Origin: an uncultured Pirellulaceae bacterium
Lineage (GTDB): Bacteria; Planctomycetota; Planctomycetia; Pirellulales; Pirellulaceae
Assembly (NCBI GenBank): GCA_905480545.1
Contig: CAJQQR010000045.1
Span: 1 to 40,951 of the forward strand
Direction of reading: 5' to 3'
DNA: 40,951 nucleotides
Both the position numbers and the translations under genes were made by a program. Under the pieces are notes generated by a model. That model was not told the origin of the DNA. It ran no database searches and saw only the letters and a list, made by a program, of their open reading frames with translations. Positions 34,172 to 40,951 of the stretch are shown piece after piece. Positions within the stretch are counted from its first letter, which is position 1. Every line of letters starts with the position of its first letter.

Positions 34172-35953
34172 ATGGATTTTGCTTGTCCAAGATGCTCGGA
34201 AATCGTCAAAACCAATGACGATCAGGCTGGGCAATCGATTCTTTGTCCAAAATGCGAAGGGCAGATCAAAGTTCCGGGAACGGCTTTGAATTCGTCCAGC
34301 GAGAATGATGACCAATGGGGCATCTTTGACGAGGAGGAAAAGTTCTTTGAGGGGCATGTCAACGAAACGCCAGAAGCGGGGTATCGTACCAAGGCTGATG
34401 AACTTGAACCGATTGTCGACAATGACGAGGAAGAGGCTGCAAAAGAAAAGCAAGAAGAACAGCAAGCTGTAACCGATGCACTTGCCGAAGTGAAATCACT
34501 TCCGACCGCCTTCGATCACCCTGTCTCGTCATCGTTAACAATTGACGAAAAGATCGAGGAAGAAGAGAAATTCAAAACGCTTTTGAGTGAATTGCCGGAC
34601 GACTCGCCACTGAAGCGAAAGCCATGGGATCGATCGGCCGCAGAATCTGATACGCCGGATACCTTGAGACTGGACAGCGATTCACCCGGGACGATACGTG
34701 CCAAATGTTTGGTGTGCGATGGCGTTACGATGGTCAAAGTGGAAAAGGCGGGACAGGTCATCGTTTGCTCCGACTGTGGATCAGATGTAAAAGTACCTAC
34801 CGATGCTGAATCGGAGGCAACCAGTACAAAAAATAAACCTCAGTGGAAGAATTGGGTTCAAAAGGATTCGGTCGAAAAACAGCGTCAACGGAAAATTGAC
34901 GAGCAACTGTTTGCGAACGCATCACCCGATATGTCGAATGAAGATACAGGATACGGTTTGACCCCAACGGACGACGAAGAATACGGCTTAGCTCCAGCAG
35001 ATGAAAGTTTGTTGGCACCGGTTTCGCCGATTGCTTTTGAAGAAGGCATTGGAAGTACCGCTGATCCGCTTGACGGAACAGCTGGGTTTGGGGAATCTCA
35101 TTCCGGGGAATCCGACCCTGTGGAGCAAACTGACCCGCGTACACTGGAAGGAAAAAAAGACCCGTCCGAAACGGTCACTTCGTCACTTTTCGAAGAAATG
35201 CAATCTGAAAAGGAGGCTCATTTTGAAAGGCTTCCGTGGTCAAAGCATATCTTCGGTGTTTTGACCGATTTTGGATTTATTGGCCGATGTCTAATGCTTG
35301 GGTTGATGTTCGCTGTAACCGTGTCTATTTATCTTTTGGCCGAATACATTGGTCAAACTTCGAATGTTAAGCTGTTAGGTCTTCTATTGAAATTCCCTGC
35401 GTTCGTTGTCGCGGTTGGAAGTCTGCTGTGCATTTTTTGGCTTGGTCAGTCCGTAATCAACACGACGATTCTTGGGCAGAAGCAGTTTGATGAAATCGGT
35501 GGGTTTTCGGTATTCGAATTCTTATCCAGCTGTGTGTTTGTAGCCATCAGCTTTGCGTTATGCTCTATTCCTGGCGTAACGCTTGGTTACAGTTTGGCAT
35601 TGGTTGTGGAAGACTTTGACTGGATTTGGCTGCTTCCATCGCTCGGCAGTCTGACGGCGTTAATGCTGGTTCCCGTCCCATTACTATCATCGTTAGTCAA
35701 TCGAACGCCCTATTTAATATTCAACGAATCTGTCTTGAAAAGCTTTAAAGAAAAATCCGAATACTGGATTGAGTTTTACCCAGTCGCGGGCATTATTTCT
35801 GTGGCCGTTTGTGGCGTTTGGTTTATGGGGGCGACTCAGAATTGGCCCATAAGCATGTTGATGTGCCTGTTACTTCCGTTTCTTTTTGGGCTTTACTTCC
35901 GAGTGTTTGGGCGTTTGGCGGGATCGATACTCAATGATGAATCAGGATCTTAG
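34172..35953 (+). CDS. membrane protein with two N-terminal zinc ribbons
   Basis: A 593-residue protein of unknown function. Residues 1-35 form a zinc ribbon with C5-P-R-C8 and C25-P-K-C28 (MDFACPRCSEIVKTNDDQAG). A second, related ribbon at about 178-205 has CLVCDG and CSDCGS. Both share the pattern of two CxxC pairs joined by an AGQ-I turn. Acidic, low-complexity linkers fill about 45-170 and 205-350. From about residue 365 there are five or so hydrophobic segments (FIGRCLMLGLMFAVTVSIYL, LLKFPAFVVAVGSLLCIFWL, FLSSCVFVAISFALCS, LMLVPVPLLSSLV, IISVAVCGVWFMGA). Such ribbon-linker-membrane proteins are frequent in planctomycetes and unassigned; protein or nucleic-acid contact on the cytosolic side is a guess. 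The start is the first ATG before the ribbon. Confidence 0.72.
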   Translation: MDFACPRCSEIVKTNDDQAGQSILCPKCEGQIKVPGTALNSSSENDDQWGIFDEEEKFFEGHVNETPEAGYRTKADELEPIVDNDEEEAAKEKQEEQQAVTDALAEVKSLPTAFDHPVSSSLTIDEKIEEEEKFKTLLSELPDDSPLKRKPWDRSAAESDTPDTLRLDSDSPGTIRAKCLVCDGVTMVKVEKAGQVIVCSDCGSDVKVPTDAESEATSTKNKPQWKNWVQKDSVEKQRQRKIDEQLFANASPDMSNEDTGYGLTPTDDEEYGLAPADESLLAPVSPIAFEEGIGSTADPLDGTAGFGESHSGESDPVEQTDPRTLEGKKDPSETVTSSLFEEMQSEKEAHFERLPWSKHIFGVLTDFGFIGRCLMLGLMFAVTVSIYLLAEYIGQTSNVKLLGLLLKFPAFVVAVGSLLCIFWLGQSVINTTILGQKQFDEIGGFSVFEFLSSCVFVAISFALCSIPGVTLGYSLALVVEDFDWIWLLPSLGSLTALMLVPVPLLSSLVNRTPYLIFNESVLKSFKEKSEYWIEFYPVAGIISVAVCGVWFMGATQNWPISMLMCLLLPFLFGLYFRVFGRLAGSILNDESGS

Positions 35954-36143
35954 AAAAAGAATCAAAAAAACATAACTCGCAGGTTGCATTGGCACTGCAA
36001 GCAGCGGGGCGAGTCGCTAATCAAAACCGAATTTCATTTCATGCTAACTCGCATCAGCAACGAGCCGCCGTTATCGTCACTTGTTGACGTTCCTGATTTG
36101 TAATCAACACGCTGCCAGATGTGCGACGTAGTTTCAAACCGAT

Positions 36144-36815
36144 TTAAGAACGCGAAAGCCGTTCAACAAACGCCGCGTAAACTGAGTAGCCTTCTTTCAA
36201 ATAGTTGCTCAACTCTTCGGGCTTTTTCCGACCGCCGTGCATATAGATGAAAGTTCCCGGGGCTCCCTCAAATGTAATCCCTTTCTTTTCTGCAAAGAAA
36301 TCAAGCAGTGGGATATCGAAGAATTTCCGAATGGCTTCTTCATTCTCCCCCTTCAAGACAAATGATTTTGAAAATTCGGGATGTTCGTCAAAGTCAATGT
36401 CCTGCAAACCGATCGCAGAACCAAACCAATCAAAAAGGTTTTCTGGTCGCATGGTAAAGGTTGGAATCGTCAAATCATCGGACTTCATAGCCACGATGGT
36501 ATTTGAATGCGTTTGGCGGTTTTTCCCGCTACCGGTCGAGTATTGGTAGTCGAAAATGGCAATGGTCGCGATGTCGGTTACGCCCTTAATCACGTTCTTC
36601 ATTTGGCGGCTATGTCCGCTATTGAATAGCTTGAAGATTTGCAGTTCGGTTAGCAGGGGTTCATCTTGGGCGGGCGAAAAATCGAGGCCCAAGCCGCCGG
36701 CAAATTCCCCCAGGGCTTCTGTTCGTTTTTGCTCAAGATGACGGGCAAAAAGGATGATGCCAACCACCACGCCGATGACTGCCAATACCGCCAAAACAAC
36801 ATAAAATGTTTCCAT
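36144..36815 (-). CDS. membrane-anchored protein of unknown function
   Basis: A 223-residue protein from ATG 36815, chosen because AAGGAAACGAG precedes it and the protein then begins with a membrane anchor (METFYVVLAVLAVIGVVVGI, then ILFARH). The frame is open 19 codons further upstream without a better site. The cytosolic or periplasmic part is compact: FDYQYSTGSGKNRQTHSNTI is a beta region, and HPEFSKSFVLKGENEEAIRKF precedes a helical stretch. I recognise the overall pattern as a conserved bacterial family but cannot name it. It lies 107 bases downstream of trmB on the same strand. Confidence 0.65.
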   Translation of the reverse strand: METFYVVLAVLAVIGVVVGIILFARHLEQKRTEALGEFAGGLGLDFSPAQDEPLLTELQIFKLFNSGHSRQMKNVIKGVTDIATIAIFDYQYSTGSGKNRQTHSNTIVAMKSDDLTIPTFTMRPENLFDWFGSAIGLQDIDFDEHPEFSKSFVLKGENEEAIRKFFDIPLLDFFAEKKGITFEGAPGTFIYMHGGRKKPEELSNYLKEGYSVYAAFVERLSRS

Positions 36816-36921
36816 CTCGTTTCCTTTTCGATCTTGAAGAAGGCTGATGGGACCCATTTTAATGGATTGCAAGGTTGCTGCAAATTAAAGCATTCTTCAG
36901 CCAAAAAACCGACGCTTATTT

Positions 36922-37569
36922 TTACGGACGCTTCTTATAAAGAGACCGATAAACCGGTTTGTTGTGCATTCGCATGCGCCGCTCGAAATGCGTTCGATAA
37001 TCCAAATCGTGCTCGGGAGTTTTGCTGTCGACAGCATGTGGGCCATCAAGGTGCGTCACTTTCGCGATTAGTTTTAACGTCGAATCAAAGTATTCTTTGA
37101 CGTCCGTCCAAAAATGAAGCTCTCCACCAGGCATCAAGATGTTTTCAATGTCGTTCAGGAGAGGCTCCCGCATCACGCGGCGTTTGCGGTGACGCCCCTT
37201 CCACCATGGGTCGGGGAAGTACACATGAACAGCCGAAACAGAGTCCTTGGCGAAAAACTCGTTCGCGAACTTCAGGCCGTCACCTGCGATCATGATCGCG
37301 TTCTTGATATCGCTTCGGGCTAAACGGGATGCGGAAAAATGGGCGTAACGTTTCGCCAGTTCGATCCCGATAAAATTTCGCTCTGGATGTTCCGCTGCCG
37401 CCGTGTTGATAAACAATCCACGTCCGCTACCGATTTCAAGCTCAAGCGGCCGTGTCGGTTCCGAAAAAAACTTTCCAAGCACAATCGGTGGAGACAGGTC
37501 TTCCAACTCGAAAAGATGGTTGGAAGTTACAATTGCCGGATTTACTTTAGGAAGAGCACGCCGGCCCAT
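36922..37569 (-). CDS. trmB: tRNA (guanine-N7)-methyltransferase
   Basis: A 215-residue SAM-dependent enzyme that methylates G46 of tRNA. SAM-binding motif I is LEIGSGRGLFINTAAAEHP (about 40-58), followed by FIGIELAKRYAHFSASRL, the family signature HVYFPDPWWKGRHRKRRV (about 125-142) with the catalytic aspartate, and ELHFWTDVKEYFD. Length is normal. The start is ATG 37569. It lies 21 bases downstream of the fabZ-like gene on the same strand, so the two are likely co-transcribed. Confidence 0.95.
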   Translation of the reverse strand: MGRRALPKVNPAIVTSNHLFELEDLSPPIVLGKFFSEPTRPLELEIGSGRGLFINTAAAEHPERNFIGIELAKRYAHFSASRLARSDIKNAIMIAGDGLKFANEFFAKDSVSAVHVYFPDPWWKGRHRKRRVMREPLLNDIENILMPGGELHFWTDVKEYFDSTLKLIAKVTHLDGPHAVDSKTPEHDLDYRTHFERRMRMHNKPVYRSLYKKRP

Positions 37570-37590
37570 CAGATTTTCTCGATGCGTTGA

Positions 37591-38172
37591 TCAGTTGGCC
37601 GCAAGATTGGCTTGGCCATTAACGTTTGAAAGGCTCGCAAGATGATTGTTAGAAAGTTGCTCAACAGGAAGCGGAATTCCTTTCAACGAACCCTCTAAAA
37701 CGATCTTGTTTTCCACAATCCCTTGGAATTCACAGGTAATCATCCACTTGGGACGAATTCGAGTGACGCGGGCAATCAGAATCAATCGTTGACGTGGTAA
37801 AACGGGCTCGCGAAATCGAACTTTTTCCACGCCGCCAAATCCCACAATTTCCGACTCCAGAAGGTTATGCTTCTGAACGAAATAGCTGCACATTTGCGCA
37901 ACAGATTCGAGCATGATCACGCCTGGCATGATTGGAAATTTAGGCATGTGACCGCGAATCCAAAATTCGTGATCACTTACATCCAAATAACCCACACATT
38001 CCTTGTTTTCAAGGTCTTCGTATACAATCGCCGACAGTTGCTCCATCTCGTGACGTTGTGGATTCAACATCCGAATGTCATCAACTTCCGCAATTGGATT
38101 CTCGAAATCAATTTTCGAAAAATCGACTAGAAATTTTTTCTTTCGCACGATTTCAAGACCTTTTTTCTTCAC
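37591..38172 (-). CDS. FabZ-like 3-hydroxyacyl-ACP dehydratase
   Basis: A 193-residue hot-dog-fold protein. The catalytic pair is in place: H75 in RGHMPKFPIMPGVIMLESVAQ and E89 in the same stretch, matching FabZ GHFPGxPxxPGVLxxEAxAQ. It would dehydrate 3-hydroxyacyl-ACP in fatty-acid synthesis. It is longer than FabZ (about 145 residues) because of an N-terminal lysine-rich extension (MKKKGLEIVRKKKFLVDFSK) and a C-terminal tail. The start is uncertain: GTG 38172 is the longest, GTG V9 is possible, and the FabZ core begins near M35. HMPKF replaces HFPG, so substrate preference may differ, and another true FabZ probably exists elsewhere. It precedes trmB by 21 bases. Confidence 0.82.
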   Translation of the reverse strand: MKKKGLEIVRKKKFLVDFSKIDFENPIAEVDDIRMLNPQRHEMEQLSAIVYEDLENKECVGYLDVSDHEFWIRGHMPKFPIMPGVIMLESVAQMCSYFVQKHNLLESEIVGFGGVEKVRFREPVLPRQRLILIARVTRIRPKWMITCEFQGIVENKIVLEGSLKGIPLPVEQLSNNHLASLSNVNGQANLAAN

Positions 38173-38199
38173 CCAATGCGATTCCTATCGCAATTTTAT

Positions 38200-38301
38200 T
38201 TAAGGTGTTTTAATTTTCTTACGCTTAGACTTCCGTGCCTTGGCGTTTGCGGGACGTTTCCCGTGATTTGCTTTTTTAAGTTTACGATGAGGCTTTGCCA
38301 T
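38200..38301 (-). CDS. 33-residue highly basic protein, probably ribosome-associated
   Basis: A tiny gene: ATG 38301, stop at 38200. The product is 33 residues (MAKPHRKLKKANHGKRPANA, then KARKSKRKKIKTP) with about 15 Lys/Arg and no acidic residue. GGAG lies five bases before the ATG, a good Shine-Dalgarno. Composition and the HRKLKKANHGKR stretch recall very small ribosomal proteins such as bS22 or the mS38/Cox24 C-terminal peptide, but the resemblance is only by eye. A -35/-10 candidate (38343-38371) sits at a suitable distance. It lies between fabZ and trpD on the same strand. No other frame in this stretch competes. Product identity is inferred; that it is a gene is well supported by the ribosome-binding site and composition. 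Confidence 0.72.
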   Translation of the reverse strand: MAKPHRKLKKANHGKRPANAKARKSKRKKIKTP

Positions 38302-38606
38302 GTTAGCTCCAGAATTCGTTATCGGTCGAATCGGGAAATGCTACCATGAAAAGGCTTGGGGATAAAGTCAAAACAATAATTTGGGCAATGCCAAAAAGTC
38401 TAGTTTTAACGATTTCAGCCCGTAATTTTCCTGGACAGCCCGAATAAACCTGCGTTTTGACTCATGCGACGATGGGCGGATCGAAAATAAAACTCAGGAA
38501 TTGAATCCCAAATCGCTGGTTAAATTCAAATTTTCGAACAATAATCAGCCAAAAACTGATCTATAGGATTCATTTGTCGGCTATTTGGCCCGCCACATCA
38601 ACAAAA
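38302..38606 (-). other. leader region of the small basic protein gene
   Basis: A stretch of 305 bp between trpD and the 33-residue gene, A+T-rich. No second gene was recognised. The part next to the small gene contains its presumed promoter; the part next to the trpD end has no clear intrinsic terminator. Confidence 0.5.
38343..38371 (-). promoter_or_regulatory. candidate sigma-70-type promoter for the small basic protein
   Basis: On the minus strand, TTGACT (38371-38366) is followed after 17 bases by CATGGT (38348-38343). The -35 matches TTGACA at five of six positions; the -10 matches TATAAT at only three of six. It would give a leader of about 35 nt before the ATG. Confidence 0.3.
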
Positions 38607-39623
38607 TTAAGTGGATTGGCTTACGGCCGCCAAATGAGCCAGTTTTTCCTTCGCGTTTCCGCTTGCGATCGAATCTTTGGCGATCATCGCGGCTTCAGCG
38701 AGCGTTAAAGTATCTTTACCTAGCCATATCGCAGCGGCCGCATTAAGCAAAACGATATCCAACGCCGACGAGGGGTGATTGTCTAGAACGCTTCGAATCA
38801 AATTGGCACTTTCGATTGGGTCCGCAGCCAGCGTTGCTTCCCGATTTGATTTTTGAATTCCAAAGTCGCTCGAACTCCAAACGGTCTCATCGAGTTCCGT
38901 TTCCGAAACGATACTTACCGATGTCGAGTCAACATTGGAGATTTCACAAATTCCGTCGTCACCATGTACGACAAGTGATCGTTTCGTTCCCAACGCCTGC
39001 AACGCGGCTGCCAGTTTTTCTCTTTGCCAAGGTTTACCAACACCGACCAATTGATGCTCAGCACGAGCCGGGTTGCACATTGGTCCGAGCATATTAAATA
39101 TCGTGGGCACACCAAGTTTTTTTCGGGCTGCAGCTACGTTTTTCACCGAGCCATGAAAAAGGGGGGCGAAACAAAAACAAAGTCCAACTTCGTCCAAGCA
39201 TTTCTCCACCAGATGTTTGGACGCGGAAACGTTGACGCCAAGTTCAGTTAGCACATCTGCCGAACCGGTTTGGCTCGAGACTTTTCGATTGCCATGTTTG
39301 GCAATCGAAATTCCAGCTCCCGCCGCGACGATAGCCGCCGCTGTGCTGACGTTGAAGGTTCCCGATCCATCACCACCAGTCCCGCAAGTATCGACCAGAC
39401 GCGTTCGATTCGAGTCAATCGTCTCCATTTTGGAACGCATTGCTTGCGCGGCGCCTACAATTTCAGAGACCGTTTCCCCTTTTTCTTTTAAAGCCAACAG
39501 AAAGCTCGCTGTGTCATCTTCAGCGATTTTTCCCTCCATCATCGCCAGGATGATGACTTTCATTTGCTGTTCGTCCAGTCCATGCCCCTGTTTGATGATG
39601 TCGATGAAAGAATTTAGTTTCAT
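38607..39623 (-). CDS. trpD: anthranilate phosphoribosyltransferase
   Basis: A 338-residue enzyme for the second step of tryptophan synthesis: anthranilate plus PRPP gives N-phosphoribosylanthranilate. The PRPP-binding motif CGTGGDGSGTFNVST (about 80-94) is exact, with AKHGNRKVSSQTGSADVLTEL following and the anthranilate-channel residues in HGSVKNVAAARKKLGVPTIFN. NMLGPMCNPARAEHQLVGV (about 180) is also typical. Length is standard. The start is ATG 39623. No other trp gene is adjacent, so tryptophan genes are scattered here. No attenuator or tryptophan-rich leader was seen upstream. Confidence 0.96.
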   Translation of the reverse strand: MKLNSFIDIIKQGHGLDEQQMKVIILAMMEGKIAEDDTASFLLALKEKGETVSEIVGAAQAMRSKMETIDSNRTRLVDTCGTGGDGSGTFNVSTAAAIVAAGAGISIAKHGNRKVSSQTGSADVLTELGVNVSASKHLVEKCLDEVGLCFCFAPLFHGSVKNVAAARKKLGVPTIFNMLGPMCNPARAEHQLVGVGKPWQREKLAAALQALGTKRSLVVHGDDGICEISNVDSTSVSIVSETELDETVWSSSDFGIQKSNREATLAADPIESANLIRSVLDNHPSSALDIVLLNAAAAIWLGKDTLTLAEAAMIAKDSIASGNAKEKLAHLAAVSQST

Positions 39624-39851
39624 TTAAGATCCGTTTAGAGATTTTTTCTTGTTGTGCGAGTCTGCACCCATCACTTTTTCCGCAACCCCGAAATGAAGGA
39701 TAGAGTCGCGGTTTAAATGTATAGCCGATCGAAGCGTAACTGAACCCGATTTGAGTATCTTACTGGATCTTCGATCGAAAGTTGACAGACTGGACTTTCA
39801 ACTCAACGGAATGTCATTCAGAATAATGGCTTTCATTTTGTCATTTACGGT

Positions 39852-40792
39852 GTGAGACAATCATCGGCAGTTCAAAAAAAATCATCATCGATTGCGATCC
39901 TGGAATTGACGACGCTTTCGCCATTGTTGCCGCATTAGGTATTTTAAACGTTGAAGTCGTGGCAATTACGGCTGTCGAAGGCTGCGTTGATGCGGATCGA
40001 GTTACCGCCAATCTGGAAAACATTGTCGAGATTCTTGACCCCCCAAAGCGACCTAGGCTTGGAGCGGCAAGCAGTGCGGACAATGCAAACGCGGTTGACA
40101 CGCGTTACTTGCATGGCGACGACGGCCTTGGGAACGTCAACCTTGAGGGATCGACACATCTCAATCGGGTCTCCTCGGACAAACTGATTGTGGACCTTGT
40201 TCGGCAATATCCGGGCGAGATTAGCGTTGTTAGCTTGGGGCCATTGACCAATATTTCCAATGCTCTGCTCAGAGAGCCATCGATCGCAACGACGATTGAC
40301 AGGCTGTATATGGTCGGAGGTAGCCTGAATGGGATTGGCAATATAACGCCAAACGCCGAGTTCAATATGTACTTTGATCCGCAAAGTGCACGAGACGTTT
40401 TCAATTCCGTAATCGCCAAGACTTTGATTCCCTTGGACGTAACCAGTCGTGTCGATTTTGGCCTGGAGTTTTACAACAACGTCTCCAAATCAAGCTGTCC
40501 GAAGTTCTTGAAAAGCAGTTTGCAGCACCTCTTTCAAACCTACCGACAACAACTGGGGCGCGAATCCGTTCTGTTGAATGACGCGGTTGGATTGGTTGCG
40601 GCCCTGACGCCGAATTTGTTGGAGACATCAGATTTTGCAGGTGACGTTGAAACCGATGGTGAATTGACGCGTGGGATGACCGTCTTTGATCGTCGAAGTC
40701 ATCGGGAATTCCGTGAAAATATGGAAGTTGGAACCATGCTGGACGGTCACGCCGCTCGGAGCCTCATTGAAAAGCTGATTTGCAAAAGCTGA
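39852..40792 (+). CDS. inosine-uridine-type nucleoside hydrolase, frame interrupted at an A8 tract
   Basis: Hydrolyses ribonucleosides to base and ribose. The calcium-site motif IIIDCDPGIDDAFAI is encoded at 39881-39925 and is in frame with the rest: VVSLGPLTNISNAL, LYMVGGSLNGIG, NAEFNMYFDPQSARDVF and TRGMTVFDRRSHR, all typical. However, there is no ATG, GTG or TTG in this frame between the stop at 39824 and the GTG at 39959, which lies after the DxDxxxDD motif. The natural start appears to be GTG 39852, one frame off; adding one base to the A8 run (39874-39881) would join MRQSSAVQKK to IIIDCDPG. So the gene is frameshifted, misread at the homopolymer, or rescued by slippage. The 3' end contains 14-nt repeats that move the stop. 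Confidence 0.75.
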
Positions 40793-40809
40793 TTTGCAAA
40801 AGCTGATTT
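40770..40809 (+). repeat. 14-nt tandem repeat, about 2.9 copies, over the nucleoside hydrolase stop
   Basis: AAAAGCTGATTTGC begins at 40770, 40784 and 40798 (the last truncated to AAAAGCTGATTT). The TGA stop of the nucleoside hydrolase is in the second unit. Since 14 is not a multiple of 3, each copy is read in a new frame, so copy number sets the C-terminus. Confidence 0.85.
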
Positions 40810-40951
40810 CCGCGGCTTTGAATCGATTATTAAACTGCGTGATTCCATCTCATTGTTGCGCTGTCTATCGGTGAGCGGTTGGGTCGCACCGGAAATGTTC
40901 GCGAGAAAGTGACACTATTTCCGCTCGTTTTTTCGCAAACTTGCTTTTAAA

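Noticed and set aside
36144-36872. Longer start (36872) for the membrane-anchored protein
   Set aside because: The extra 19 residues precede the membrane anchor, and the internal ATG at 36815 has an AAGGA ribosome-binding site.

Overview
The window looks like chromosomal DNA of a planctomycete, most likely Pirellulaceae-like, with moderate to low G+C. The main reason is the set of planctomycete hallmark families: two Tat-exported DUF1501 proteins around a DUF1549/DUF1553 protein with c-type haem motifs, an exported DUF1573 protein, a VWA-domain membrane protein, a zinc-ribbon membrane protein, and an MfnD-like ATP-grasp protein of the kind linked to tetrahydromethanopterin C1 metabolism. Genes are mostly single or in short runs, Shine-Dalgarno sequences are often weak, and intergenic regions are long. 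No tRNA, rRNA, CRISPR array, prophage or complete insertion sequence was found.

Layout. 1-6 kb: VWA membrane protein, CPA-type antiporter with an RCK-like tail bracketed by two inverted copies of a ~108 bp terminal-inverted-repeat element, then an ATP-grasp gene that ends early against what looks like a decayed phosphohexomutase (glmM-like) fragment. 6-14.6 kb: mnmG (-), NCKX-like Ca2+/cation exchanger (+), inorganic pyrophosphatase (+), exported barrel-like protein (-), glycyl-tRNA synthetase (-), comB (-). 14.7-20.5 kb: DUF1573 protein, O-antigen-ligase/TPR protein, WecA/MraY-type glycosyl-phosphate transferase and Fur, all on the minus strand; the WecA and ligase genes are probably one surface-polysaccharide unit. 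20.5-22 kb: a gene-poor stretch holding flgM and a possibly frameshifted small gene. 22-29 kb: DUF1501, a broken exported-protein gene fused to a parD/truncated-parE remnant, PSD1 cytochrome, DUF1501. 29-41 kb: polA, sialidase-like exported protein, zinc-ribbon membrane protein, an anchored protein of unknown function, trmB, fabZ-like dehydratase, a 33-residue basic protein, trpD, and a nucleoside hydrolase whose frame breaks at an A8 tract.

The housekeeping genes (mnmG, ppa, glyS, fur, polA, trmB, trpD) look intact with key residues present. The unusual content lies between them: a MITE-like repeat, one copy of which supplies a neighbour's stop codon; two places where truncated genes meet (5.8 kb and 23.8 kb), suggesting old rearrangements; two reading frames broken at A8 tracts; several short tandem duplications with units of 7, 14, 16 and 17 nt; a degenerate ~236 bp tandem repeat; and a very small conserved-looking basic protein. 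No complete new defence or biosynthetic system is evident. The best leads are the repeat element, the 33-residue protein and the A8 loci.
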